From Lytechinus pictus (Eukaryota; Echinodermata; Echinoidea; Temnopleuroida; Toxopneustidae): a DNA stretch of 64,000 nucleotides. Position numbers and translations under genes: made by a program. The notes beneath the pieces are model-generated. The model saw only the letters and a list, made by a program, of their open reading frames with translations. It searched no databases and was not told the DNA's origin. Numbering within the stretch: position 1 is the stretch's first letter; each line of letters starts with the position of its first letter. Positions 44,393 through 55,610 of the stretch are shown one piece after another. The stretch lies in assembly GCF_037042905.1 (NCBI RefSeq), contig NC_087254.1, positions 12,819,103-12,883,102 on the forward strand, read 5' to 3'.

Positions 44393-47300
44393 TTATATTC
44401 TACCCAACAGTAACGTGAGAGGCCAGACGATGTTAAGAATGACGTCATCAGGTGATGAACTTGGGCTAGCTACAGCTGACATGACCCTGCAGAGGAGAAA
44501 GGTGGGCAAAACAGGGGGTAAGTGAGGGGAGGGGGCTGGCAAAGAAAATTATTACATGAAAAATAAAAACACAATCATCTCTTAATGTACGTAGGTCTCA
44601 TATACACATAAAAACTTTAAATATAATAATGTAGAAACTATGAGAAGGGGACAGAGGGATGTGACGAATCGGGAGGGGGGGGGGGGGCCTTCGGGAGGAA
44701 AGATCTAGAAAATACAATAAAAAAATTTGTTTTTAAAAATGGAGGCCCACTTGGAGTCAGGGGGTGTGAACGGAGAGAGAACCTTTTTTCCTTTTTTTTC
44801 CTTGTCATCTCCTTTTTAAGAAAGAGAAGGTTCCCTTTTTTGGCACCTTCTCTAACTGAGAAATTCCAGATCCATCCACGGGCAGACGCCAGATGTAATT
44901 AGTCTAACCCTTCACTCGAGTGAAGGGTCTGAATATGCAGCCTACTCATGCGTTGTGTACTGTAGCCCTCTCGCTCAGAATTGAAACAACAAGTTTTGTA
45001 TGTGCTAGTCTTTGCGTGAAGAAACACACTTGTTGATCATAGTTTCAATCAGGGTCTGTGCCTGCAGACTAAGTTGTAATATCGGTGTTACGGGGGAGTA
45101 GTACGTGAATGTAAATGTCGGGGGCGCAGAACGGTTTAAAAATGGGGGTGGGGGAAGTTGAAAACAATCAGATGGTCATTTTACGTTTTTGTACACGGTT
45201 TTAGAAAAAAAAAGTGGGGGGGGGGGGGGGCTGAAGCTAACCCGGCCCCCGTTCGCGCCGCCCCTAAATGTAAAAGGCTCATTTACTCTTCAACAGTAAA
45301 ATGCAGAATGACTTACTTGCTTTGGTAGTCCTTTATAACTTGATCGGATGGGTTAGTCTTTAACTGTCGCTGAAATGCAGAACAACTTCTGATATAACCA
45401 GTTATTTGGGAAACGGACCATTTACATCTAAGCTGCAGAGACTCCTCTCTGTTTTAGACAAAACAACACAAAACAGTATAAAAACGAGATTAAGTATTCA
45501 TTGGGATAGATGACTGATAATAGAATCCTTTACACATGGATTATTAACCTTATTATCGCAGTTTTTTGTGATGCGTTTTCGTGCAGGTCTATTCAAGCTA
45601 CTCAAACACTGATTATGCAATCATTACGTTATTTATTGTATTTATTTATATATGTATATATTTAGTTAGTTATTAAAAATATGAAGCAATATATTTTTCA
45701 TAATAATATAAATCACCCTCCCCTGACTGCATACACGACTTTTTCTGTTAAACTTGTAAAGTTTGAAATATGGAAATATGGATGGTATAAACCTTTGCTA
45801 CCTAAAATGTATGACAACCATTTTTATCTTGTAATTACCTGAGGGATTGTGGGAAGGGTAAATGTAATCCAGGCAGACCATCTTGCGCAAATTTTCCTTT
45901 CGAAAGCCAAAACTTTTCAAGGTCTCTTTCAAGCTGAAAAAAAAATGATTATAAGAATAATGATATATACAAAGAAAGTAAACAATACAGAGAATTATAT
46001 GTGAGATTCAGTAACTACATTTTTGCATATATCATGAAGGGTTTTTTTCCATTTGTTATTCACTTTAATGTACGCGTGTTTCTAATTTCTTCCTTGAATC
46101 ATAAGGAAGTAGAGTTGCGAATGATTTAAAGGTGTCACCCCTAGGGAATAGAAAATGAATGTATAGTGGAATTTGAGTGGTACAATAAGGGGCTGCATGG
46201 GATCAAAAGGGAAAATGTCCAAAATTTTCACTGCGCTTTGCGCGCCATATTATAATACAGAAAAGAGCTAAAATTTGAAAACTTTGTATATTTGATAGTA
46301 TGTTCATGCCAAGTTTAAATGTTTTATAGTGCTTTTAAAAACAAATATTTGCATTGGTATATTAAGACCTTTATATTTTTTTCAAATTATCAAATTATTA
46401 GGAACAGCGAGGATGGGGGCGATCCAATTATTGAAAGATGTATAGCACCTCATTAGAATAAACTATATTGCAGTCACCTCTTTGAAATATCGTTCCAGGT
46501 TTTTCATGATATGTTCATCCTCGTGTTCGATCTTATAATCTCCATAGTTGATGATAGCCAGGCAGCCATTTTGTTTCAAGACTCGTCTACATTCATTACA
46601 GAACTCATCAAAATCAAACCAATGCACAGCCTCGAAACACGTGATCAGATCCACAGAGTGGTCGTCCAAAGGTAGAGTTTCCGCTTGTGATACTCTGCAA
46701 AAAATGGGATTATCATGGTCAAACTTCACTAATGAATTTGCTTACGTCACAATAAACATAGATTTTTGAAAATTATGGCATACATCTACGATTTATGTCA
46801 TTTCATATTTGCTACTCATATGTGATAACTTACAAATTTACCAGACATGAATTTTATCAAATGTTTAATCATTTTTGTTTGTTTCATTATTGATTGGAGC
46901 TAAACAAAGCAAAAAAATATATATAAGTTGTAGGCCTTTTATTATATTTCTTGGGGTTCGAAGCCTTTGGCTTCTTGACTACCGCCTTCTTGGTCGCCTT
47001 CTTGGGTGTCGATTTCTTGGCAGGGACTTTCTTCTTTGGTGTCTTTTTCTTCTCTTTCTTCTCTTCTCTTTACTGGCTTCTTCACTTTCTTTGGTGCTGC
47101 CTTTGCCTATATGTAAGTGTTAATTCAGATATAATAATACTCGGGTGAGTGAAACTCCTTGCTCGGCACAGAGCGCATCAAACCTAGATGGACAATATTG
47201 TTAATCAATTCATATTGAGGACCTACTTGAATTCAACGTTGGGGAAAGTATTTTCCTTCGTTGCCGCCTCAACCTGTGCAGGGCTCACATCAAATCCAAT

Positions 47301-47914
47301 GACTCGTTCAAATTGTGAGCTCAAGCCATAGGTCCCTTGGCCAGATCCACAACCAACATCTACAAGCAGCTGATGGGGAGGGGGCCTCTGGAATAAGATA
47401 AAAAGGCTTGCAAATGTTCCATTTTCTTATAAGGGGAACGCACTTGTAGATACATTTTGTTCGATTTCTTTTCATTCTTCAGATTTTTGAAGATTTATTT
47501 ACAAACATTTTATTTTCAATAAAAGATGTATTTTAGGCCTACCATACCTCTGAAAGAAAAAAAAGAAGTTATAGACACGATTTGCAGTTTGCTTCTCTCA
47601 TTTGTAAAGTTAAAGGAGGCGCTTTTCATGAAATAATTTATGTACATTTATGGCCAAGGGGGCGGCACATACCCAACTCCCTCCCCCACCGTGCCCCTCA
47701 CTGGACCCGTAATTTCCTGTTTAATGTCGAATCGCAGAAGTCATCGAAAAGAAAAATATATGTGGTGAATTCGGACCTACATTATTTTATGGTTGTACCT
47801 TACCTTTTCGTTCAGAAATCGTAAAATCTTCTGACACACTTCTTCGGAATAGGTAGGCCTGAATTTAATATACTGATCCGCGTGTGAAGCACCTTCAAAA
47901 AATCGGTTTGACAT
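44393..47914 (-). CDS. SAM-dependent methyltransferase, paralogue 1 (complete, 6 exons)
   Basis: Exons (minus strand) 47914-47804, 47387-47227, 46694-46478, 45933-45839, 45448-45317 and 44486-44393. All introns are GT/AG and phases are continuous; 810 nt give 269 aa plus stop. It starts MSNRFFEGASHADQYIKFRP. Motif I is LLVDVGCGSGQGT in exon 2, followed by VIGFDVSPAQVE (motif II). Exon 3 carries VDLITCFEAVHWFDFDEFC and RRVLKQNGCLAIINYG. This pattern fits the class I, methyltransferase-11 group often annotated as trans-aconitate methyltransferase-like or DDB_G0268948-like. The substrate is unknown. The C-terminal part (exons 4-6, ending NIVWPLTLLLGRI) is more divergent. A paralogue lies divergently at 60.8 kb. 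A cytosolic protein is likely, as no signal sequence is seen. Confidence 0.9.
45119..45264. mobile_element. Small MITE in methyltransferase intron 5
   Basis: CGGGGGCGCAGAACGG at the left matches, inverted, CCGTTCGCGCCGCCCC at the right. TAAATGT flanks both sides. It is related to the element at 42944-43103 (GCAGAACGGTTT / GCGGAACGGTTT, GTACACGG.TTT.GAAAAAA). Confidence 0.75.
46940..47106 (-). pseudogene. Lys/Pro/Ala-rich fragment resembling a histone H1 tail
   Basis: The minus strand reads KAAPKKVKKPVK, then, after a frame change in an AG-rich stretch, PKKKVPAKKSTPKKATKKAV followed by VKKPKASNPKKY. This composition and the TPKK/PAKK motifs match linker-histone C-terminal tails. An AATAAA follows directly. 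It lies in intron 2 of the methyltransferase gene on the same strand. No globular H1 domain was found next to it, so it is a fragment or a simple-sequence look-alike. Confidence 0.4.
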
Positions 47915-47973
47915 GGTGGAGTCATAAAAATCTGAGTGCAGATGGGAAAAAGTGAGAAAATACATATAAAATT

Positions 47974-47974
<1 letters not shown>

Positions 47975-48026
<52 letters not shown>

Positions 48027-48103
48027 TTACTACTACTACTATTACTACTACTACTACTATACTACTACTACTACTACTACTACTACGACTACTTCTACTA
48101 CTG

Positions 48104-48148
<45 letters not shown>

Positions 48149-48196
48149 TTACTACTATTACTATTACTATTACTATTACTATTACTACGACTACTT

Positions 48197-48252
<56 letters not shown>

Positions 48253-48285
48253 TGCTGCATGCTGCTGATACTACTACTACTACCA
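47975..48285. repeat. (ACT)n/(CTG)n microsatellite 5' of the methyltransferase
   Basis: About 260 bp of ACT repeats with ATT interruptions, followed by a (CTG)n run of about 16 units at 48208-48256, then ACT again. It begins about 60 bp upstream of the start codon of paralogue 1, inside its likely promoter or 5' UTR. Confidence 0.95.
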
Positions 48286-50989
48286 TCATGACTACTACAA
48301 CAAACTTGCGATATATAATGCTTAAACATACATTTGCGAAATAAATACAACCTTACCAGTTATGATTATGTCGGGTACGTATGGTGTTACTATCTGTATA
48401 CATGTATACCGAGGAATTGCTTATATTATTTGCTTGAACCTCTGGGATGTATTTATTCAAGATCAGAATCAAAGGTCGAAATTACTATAAGTTGTTCAAT
48501 TTGAAGAGAATAACAATTTCTGCCCCAAAATAATTTTACTATCATGGTAAATATCGTGTTGACTGTTTTGGATGGCACGTTGCAGAATTCCTGTCGACAT
48601 GGTCGATATTGCTCCATGTACATGATCGTGGTGATGATGACGATGATAATTCAAGATTTATATAACACCTATAAAAACAATATCCAAGTTTTTTTCCATT
48701 ATAAAACAATTACCACCCAAAAATTATTGTGAAACACATAGGCGGATCTCCTGGGTGGGGGGGGGGGGGGGTGGCGGCCATGTTCCCCTATTGACGGTGC
48801 AAAGGGCTGGGGGCAGAAACAAAGGGAGGGACAACAGAAAATGTTATTAAAGATTTTCTGGGAAAGGGGAAGGATTGGAAAACATACAAACTTTCAGGTC
48901 ACTTATTGAAAAAAAAAATCAGCTTGGGCTAGGTGCTCACATTACCTGTAATTATGAAATACATATCCTCTTCTATAGGATGAAATAAAAGCTTAGAATA
49001 TCCTGAATTAAAGTGAAAGTCAATATAAAACAAAAAATCCACTCATTCGCCTTGCTGTCATTATTTTCATTATGGAGGTACGTTTGATTAAAAAATTCTT
49101 AACGTCTTTCGGGTCTGAATATAACGGAACGTGATCACTGCGCGATCGCATTATTCGATGAGTGAGACATCCTCTTAATAAATTAGGCCCTACTACAAAC
49201 AAAAATTATTACAATTATTGTTGCTTTTTAAGGTCAATATATGAGAAATATCAGCTCGTGCTTCGCGCTGGCATTAAGCCGTATGAGAAACATTAAAGTG
49301 TTCTTACTATGTTTTGGTGATAATCGTCATGGGTATGGATGATGGGACGAGGTGGTGATAATGATGGTGCAGATGAGAATAATCAATTACGTTCAAAAAG
49401 TGGCATACAGATGGGGGTGGCTCTTGCCCCTCCCCAAATTTTTCACGACCAAGAAAAAAAGGAAAGGAAAGAGAGAAAGGTGACATATATCATGTATATT
49501 ATTTTCTGAATATCATGTCAAAATCTATCACAAAAATTGGATTTTGGTAATACAAATATCGAAATTTTTGCTCGCTCGCTTCACTCGCTAGTAACTTTTT
49601 TTAAATAAATTTAATGCGATACGCTATTTCTAGCCCCTCAAAATGTCTGGCTCATTAAGCCATTGTGTTGAAGATGATTAACTACAAAAAGAATTCCTAC
49701 CTTCTTAGCTGTCGGAAAATCATTCAACTTTGCTCGTTAATATCATAAATGCGATACACTCTCAAGCAAGTAGGAACCTATACATTACTTTTCCACAATA
49801 GAAGGATCAGAGATCGTGATCTACTTGTGTTTGTAGAAACCGACCTTTAGGCCGTAACGATCGCTGAACCCACTTATCAGGACTAGACTGGTCTGCAGAA
49901 TATGACACCATAAGGGGCGGATCCAGAGGGCCGGGGGGCAATTGGCTGGATTAAAAAAAAAATCTTGTTTGAACAAAACAAAAAAAAGTGTGCATTTATC
50001 ATTTCATTTGCCCCCTCCCTGGCAGGGCCCTGGGAGTTAACGTTTTTTTTAAGAGGGGGGGGGGGTTGGTTTGGAAAAAAAATATCAAGAGAGAGAGAGA
50101 GGGGGATGAGAGAAAAGGTTCTCGCCACAAAAATAATGAAGGTGATTTTGGTCATATTTCTACTTTTCAGCATACCAACCTGATTTCTAGGGGGTGCTAC
50201 CTATACGTAGCACCCTCGAGATAAATATGGGGGTGCTTCTCAGTGCCTTGATAACAAGTGGGGGGGGGGGGGGGCGGGGTTATGATTTGAGTACATGGTG
50301 CCCCTTTTCTTCGTTTGTCAGAAATCGTTGAAGAAAAGTACCCCCTAATTTCGGGTCCCCATATAATGGTCACTCCTGGAGTCACCGCTGTAAGGTCCGG
50401 CGACCAAATATAATAAAATGGCCCGGTAAAAGGGCGCTATACTAAAAAAAAAAAACAGGAAGAGAGACTGCATGCCTACAGACGAGGGTTTTTTTTACAA
50501 TGGGCCAGTGGATATTGTTTCATACCCCCATCTATGGCAAACATATCTTCATTCATCAGTTCATGTTTATTACAAAAAATTCCAAGCAAAAGTTATTGGT
50601 TTAATGGCAGCATACTTACAATAAATAACCAAGGATACCTTATGTGTAAGCAAAAAGGTGCAATGTATACAAAAATAAAGACATTAACATTAATGTGGGA
50701 ATACAAGAGAGATACACAATTCAACAGAAAAAAATTGTAAAATTGATGAGGATAGTATATGCAGTAAATAACATTTAATGAATAAAGTATAAAGTCTGGT
50801 AACGGTAAACAGTCACCAAGTATGGTCACAATAGAATCTTAATTCTTAGTGGAATAACATACAGGAACTATTAGCAAGGCCAGGTAATATGTAGAATTTG
50901 TTTATATTACGTGATGCAAGGAGGAGCTGCTCGCATTGATGTCACACTTAAAAAAACAAACTTTAAAAATTCGTAACTGTCTTACACTT
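48286..50989. other. Intergenic DNA with scattered hAT-like ends
   Basis: A CATAGGCGGATCTCCTGG plus G-run end lies at 48739. A TGGCATACAGATGGGGG ... GGCTCATTAAGCCATTG element, related to 25353, spans about 49398-49674 and includes TCGCTCGCTTCACTCGC. A GGGGCGGATCCAGAGGG end is at 49914. A short palindrome GGGTGCTACCTATACGTAGC lies near 50194. No gene was recognised. Confidence 0.5.
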
Positions 50990-50994
50990 TGATG

Positions 50995-51760
50995 GATTTT
51001 CATGAAGATCTTGGATCTCGTCATGTCCACATCCCATGGGAGAGATGATCGGATTACGAGATCTTGGATCTCACCATGTGTACATCCCATGGGAGAGATG
51101 ATCAGATGACGAGATCTTGGATCTCACCATGTCTACATCCCGCGGGAGAGATGATCGGATGACGAGATCTTGGATCTCACCATGTGCACATCCCATGGGC
51201 GAGATGATCGGATGACGAGATCTTGGATCTCACCATGTGCACATCCCATGGGAGAGATGATCGGATGACGAGATCTTGGATCTCACCATGTCTACATCCC
51301 GCGGGAGAGATGATCGGATGACGAGATCTTGGATCTCACCATGTGTACATCCCATGGGAGAGATGATCGGATGACGAGATCTTGGATCACACCATGTCTA
51401 CATCCCGCGGGAGAGATGATCAGATGACATCATCTTGTATATATATTCATGTCTTCATCTTTTAGAAAAAAATGATCAGATGACAAGATCTTGGATTTCG
51501 TCATGTCTACATCCCGTGGGAGAGATAATCAGATGACTTTGTCATGTCTTCATCTTTTAGATGACATGATCATGTGTCCAAGCTCTTGTCATCCGGATCG
51601 ATCATTTCTCCCACAGGATGTAAACATAATTCGAGATCCAAGATCTGTCATCTGATCATCTCTCCCACAGGATGTACATACGACGAGATCCGAGATCTCG
51701 TCATCTATTCAATTCTGTAGGATGTAGACAAAACCCGGGAGACCAAAACTATCTAAACAT
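50995..51760. repeat. 53-bp minisatellite with inverted units at the right end
   Basis: Units read CATCCCATGGGAGAGATGAT, then CGGATGACGAGATCTTGGAT, then CTCACCATGTGTA, with a 53-bp period (for example starts at 51030 and 51083). About eight good copies reach 51430, then degenerate ones. From about 51590 the same unit appears in reverse complement (GATCATCTCTCCCACAGGATG). Units alternate between CATGTGTACATCCCATGG and CATGTCTACATCCCGCGG versions, indicating a higher-order structure. Confidence 0.9.
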
Positions 51761-52910
51761 CTTGGTAGCTCCAATATCTTCAGGATTTTTTTATAATATT
51801 ATTCAAACAGTGTTTAAACCAAAGTTTGAACGCTCTTTTTCGGGTTAATAACGTATTTTAGCAAGCATTAAACAGACGCTTTCTGCAACGCCCAGTTCCT
51901 TTGGCAGAGTTAGGATATTGCCTCCCCATTGCAAAGGGCAGTTACGTTGCACACGTTTTGATTATGCATGTGTTATTGGAAAATAACGAGTTTTACTGTT
52001 TTTCACTAAAACCGTCAACAATCCCTAAAATGGGCAAAAAAAATCATATCCTCAAATTTATTTCAATCGCCAATATATGTTCTCATCCCCGGCATAACCT
52101 TAATCTTAAAAATCCAAATTTTTGAACATTTATCACGCGTCCATAATTATTTACGATTTATCTCTATATTTCAAGTAGATTTCATCTCCTTAGGATACTG
52201 CCCGGGATACTGTTTATGACATTGACTTGTTGTGATTGTATTTGATTTATATTTTGTTGAAAATGAAATAAATGATAATGAAAAAAAAAAGAAATGAAAT
52301 ATCCTATACGGACTCCATTGGACATCTCATTCTAGCTCAATTTATAAAATTTTGGCCAGTGAAAAATCTACCTCTTTGAAAATGGCATTCAGCAGTTTTT
52401 CAGCCAGTTTTGTTACCATTGTAACACTGCGACCTACATCAAACATGTCCACTGACCATTGATAATTGATATTCCTGTCCGTTTAGTTGACCCCGGCCCC
52501 TCTGTGTGGGACTATTGCTTCCTGACCTTATATGCTACTGTCGTTTTTCTTCAAAAAATGATCTATAAACCTAGTTATAATGACCGTTTATAATCTTTAG
52601 AGGCAGCTAGGACCTATGATGTCTTGTGCAGTCAAGTCCAGCATTGATTTCTGTTAGCACAAACAGACGACCCTGTTCTTGATCTTAATTGTATGCTCTA
52701 TATAACTCATCATAATAGCGTGCAAAGTATTTTACATGTTATAGACCCGGTTATAGATCATCTTAGTTGCACCTCAGCGAACTACTATAGTAGTAAGCAT
52801 TTTGATCTGGATTCTATCCCAACAAAGTTGAATATTGATACATACAACAGAGCAGGTATGAGTATTTTTAGAGATATTTTTTAATTGATCATTTTGTTAA
52901 TTCATTTGCA
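51761..52910. other. Intergenic, no gene recognised
   Basis: AT-rich non-coding sequence. No repeats or exons could be supported. Confidence 0.4.
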
Positions 52911-53240
52911 TAATCATCATCATCATCATCTCCATTCAACATCATCATCAGTCAGCATCATAATTATCATCAACATTACCACCACCACCGCCGCAATCAT
53001 CCTCATTATGCGTCATCACTATCATCATCACTATCATCATCTCCATCACATCACCATCGTCGATCACCAGCATCTTCATTCTTATTTTTCTTACAGGAAG
53101 ATTTTTTTTATAGTATTATAGTAGTATTAGTAGCAGCAGCAGTATTAGTAGTAACAGTAGTATGGTAGTAGTAGTAGTAGTTGTTGTAGCAGCTATATAG
53201 TAGTACTTGTTAGCAGTATATAATAGCAGCAACAGTAACC
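52911..53240. repeat. (CAT)n and (TAG)n simple repeats
   Basis: CATCATCATC-rich sequence at 52911-53070, then TAGTAGTAG/CAG-rich sequence at 53113-53235. It forms the landing site of the hAT-like element that follows. Confidence 0.85.
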
Positions 53241-54709
53241 CGTTATCGCCATTTTCCCCTTTCACCAACACCGCCACTACCACCACCCAGTGGCGTAACA
53301 GGGGGGCAGGGGCAGGGGGGCAAGCTGCCCCCCTGGCGGATTTCACCGGGAAAATAAAAAAAACGGGAACAAAGAAAAGGGAGGGAGAAAGAAAGAAAGG
53401 GAAAGGGGCAAAGGAAAGGGATCCGAAAGTGAAAAGAAAACGAAGAAGAGAGAAAATTTAATGGAAAAGGAAGGAATAGCGGGAAATGAAGGTAGAATGG
53501 AATTAGTCAAAAGCTAAATTGGAAAACAAAGAAAAGGGACAAGAAAACAAAATTAATAACACGACCGGGCTGCCGAGGATTGAAAATAAAGAGCGGGAAG
53601 AAAGATGGACTGCATATAACATTGTGCTATAAGCTTGCTAAATTTTATGCAAATAAGCTATCGGAGCTTTGCCCCAGACCCGACGCAGTAGGGGCTCTTC
53701 ATCTGTAACCTTCAAATGGCTCTCTAACGCCCCCCTGTAGGGACCCTTCCTACATTAAGCTTTACGTTCAATCAGTGGCGTACAGGCGCGGGGGGGGGGG
53801 GGGGGTCTTGGTTCCACACCCAAGAGGAAATAAAACAAATTATAGGAGACAACGTATAATGAAATGAATGGAAACAATGAAATCTGTTATTTGCTGAATA
53901 TAATGGAAAAATCTATCACATAATTATAATTTAATAACTCGCTGGTGACTTTATACAAATTTTCCCACATTGCTATGTTTTGCCCCTCAAAATATTTGGT
54001 TCAACTGGGTTTAATAAATGTGTTGTGTAAAGGCTATATTTTGTATATACCCGTGATTTGATTAAGAATAGCGGCAATCTGCGAGGTTTAAATGGTTTTG
54101 ATATCAAGAAGTTCCGGGGGCTCCAGCCGGACCCCAACCGCATAGCACTGCCGTATATGAGTATGGAAGGGTTGGGCCATGGTCCCCAAAAGTTCTACAA
54201 CCAAGAAAAAAAAGGAGGAAAGAAAAGCAAAGGAAAAGTGTAGCATATGATTTCATTTATTGAATATAATGTCAAAAAATATCTCAAAGTTAGATTCTCA
54301 TGAAAAGGTGATTTTTTTTTGTCGCTCGCTTCGCTCGCTCGGGACTTATATTAAGCAGCTTTTTAGCACATGCGCCATACTGCGCCTCTCGTTTTTTTTA
54401 CTCTTCACGCTACTGCCGCAAAGAATCATGTTCGCAGTGGCATACAGACCCCCAAAAAAGGAATGAAAAGAGAGAAGAGTGAAATATATCATTCTTTGGA
54501 TAATATGTCAAAATCTATCACAAAATTGGATTTTTGTATTAAAAATGTCAAAATTTTTGCTCGCTCGCTCGCAATTTTTTTTTCATGATAAATTCTGCCT
54601 GATACGCAATGTCTGGCTTTCTCAAAATCGTCGCCTCATTACACCATTACGCCCTTCATGTCATGATATGACCGGGAAATTTTTGGCTCTTGCCCCCCTG
54701 GCCACCGAC

Positions 54710-55505
54710 CCCCCGGGGGGGGGGGGGGCACTTACATTGACGAGTGGATACCATGCGCGACCAAAAAAACACGTAAAAAGGATGTTTTTTTTCAAGATAG
54801 GGCACGTTACGTACGTAACGTAATAAGGGTGTCAAAAACACTAATATAATAAAAAAAGGGTATTTATTTCGCTAGGAAAGCTACGTGTTTAGGGTCAGAT
54901 TTGCGAGGGTATAAAAAATTAGGACTAAAATGTTTTATAAAGGATGTACTTTTTGCCCCAACAGTCAACACTACGTGTTTAGAGTACGATTTGCGCGAGG
55001 TGGGCCGTTCTACTAAACCCAAATAAATGTAGGTAAAGGTAAAACCGACAGGGGAGGCGCGATAGCTCAGTCGGTAGAGCGGGGGTTTCGGATTCCGGTG
55101 ACCCGGGTTCGATTCCCAAGTGGTGCGCTAGTGCCCTTTGGTAAGGCATTTATCCTCATTACCAGGTCCCTCGGAGAGGACCTTAAGCCGTTGGTCCCCT
55201 GGCTGCTTGCTCACAGGCATTCGTGCTTTCTTAGCAGTCAGGTAAAACAACCTCGGTATAACATTTCATTTACATTTCAACCAACGTCCGTGACATAACA
55301 ATTACTTGTTTAGGGGTTCAATTCAGGGAATTCTTGCCAAGAGTATCGTTTTGTTTCTAATACTTGTTAAGGGTAGGGTTTTACACGCCAATACTTGTTA
55401 AGGGTGCATTGTCAGAATATAGAAAATACGTGTTTAGGGTGCTTTTCGAGACCCCATGGTCGCGCATGGTATCCACTCGTCAATGGAAGTGCCCCCCCCC
55501 CCGGG
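54710..55505. mobile_element. CCCGGG-ended element, copy 2 (reverse, interrupted by SINE)
   Basis: Ends as in copy 1. Its target CCACCGAC is duplicated at 54702-54709 and 55506-55513 within the hAT-like element. The uninterrupted GGCCACCGACCCCTG site is seen in the related element near 39825. Reads as the reverse complement of copies 1 and 3, apart from the SINE at 55055-55278. Confidence 0.9.
55055..55278 (+). mobile_element. tRNA-derived SINE inside CCCGGG-element copy 2
   Basis: The tRNA-like head at 55055-55128 has A box ATAGCTCAGTCGGTAGAGCG, an anticodon-like loop TTTCGGA (TCG, Arg-like) and B box GGTTCGATTCCC. The body (TTTGGTAAGGCATTTATCCT, CCGTTGGTCCCCTGGCTGCT) resembles the echinoid SURF-type SINE as I remember it. 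The acceptor stem is imperfect, so it is not a functional tRNA. Confidence 0.75.
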
Positions 55506-55610
55506 CCACCGACCCCTGTTACGCCGCTGCCAACACCAATATCATAATCATCATCACCATCATGACGATCATCACGGTCATCACGATCATCATCATCATG
55601 ATCATAAACT

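Larger units (their letters stand above)
53288..55529. mobile_element. hAT-like composite element carrying two nested insertions
   Basis: Starts CAGTGGCGTAACAGG, ends CCTGTTACGCCGCTG, flanked by CCACCACC and CCAACACC (7/8 match, at 53280-53287 and 55530-55537). The block order matches 37997-39849. It contains the CCCGGG-ended element at 54710-55505, which itself contains a SINE. CGCTCGCTTCGCTCGCTCG lies at 54323. Confidence 0.85.

Noticed and set aside
46875-47123. 82-codon plus-strand hydrophobic frame
   Set aside because: Opposite-strand shadow of the Lys-rich H1-like fragment.
50995-51760. CRISPR-like array
   Set aside because: The repeats are contiguous 53-bp units without unique spacers, in animal nuclear DNA.
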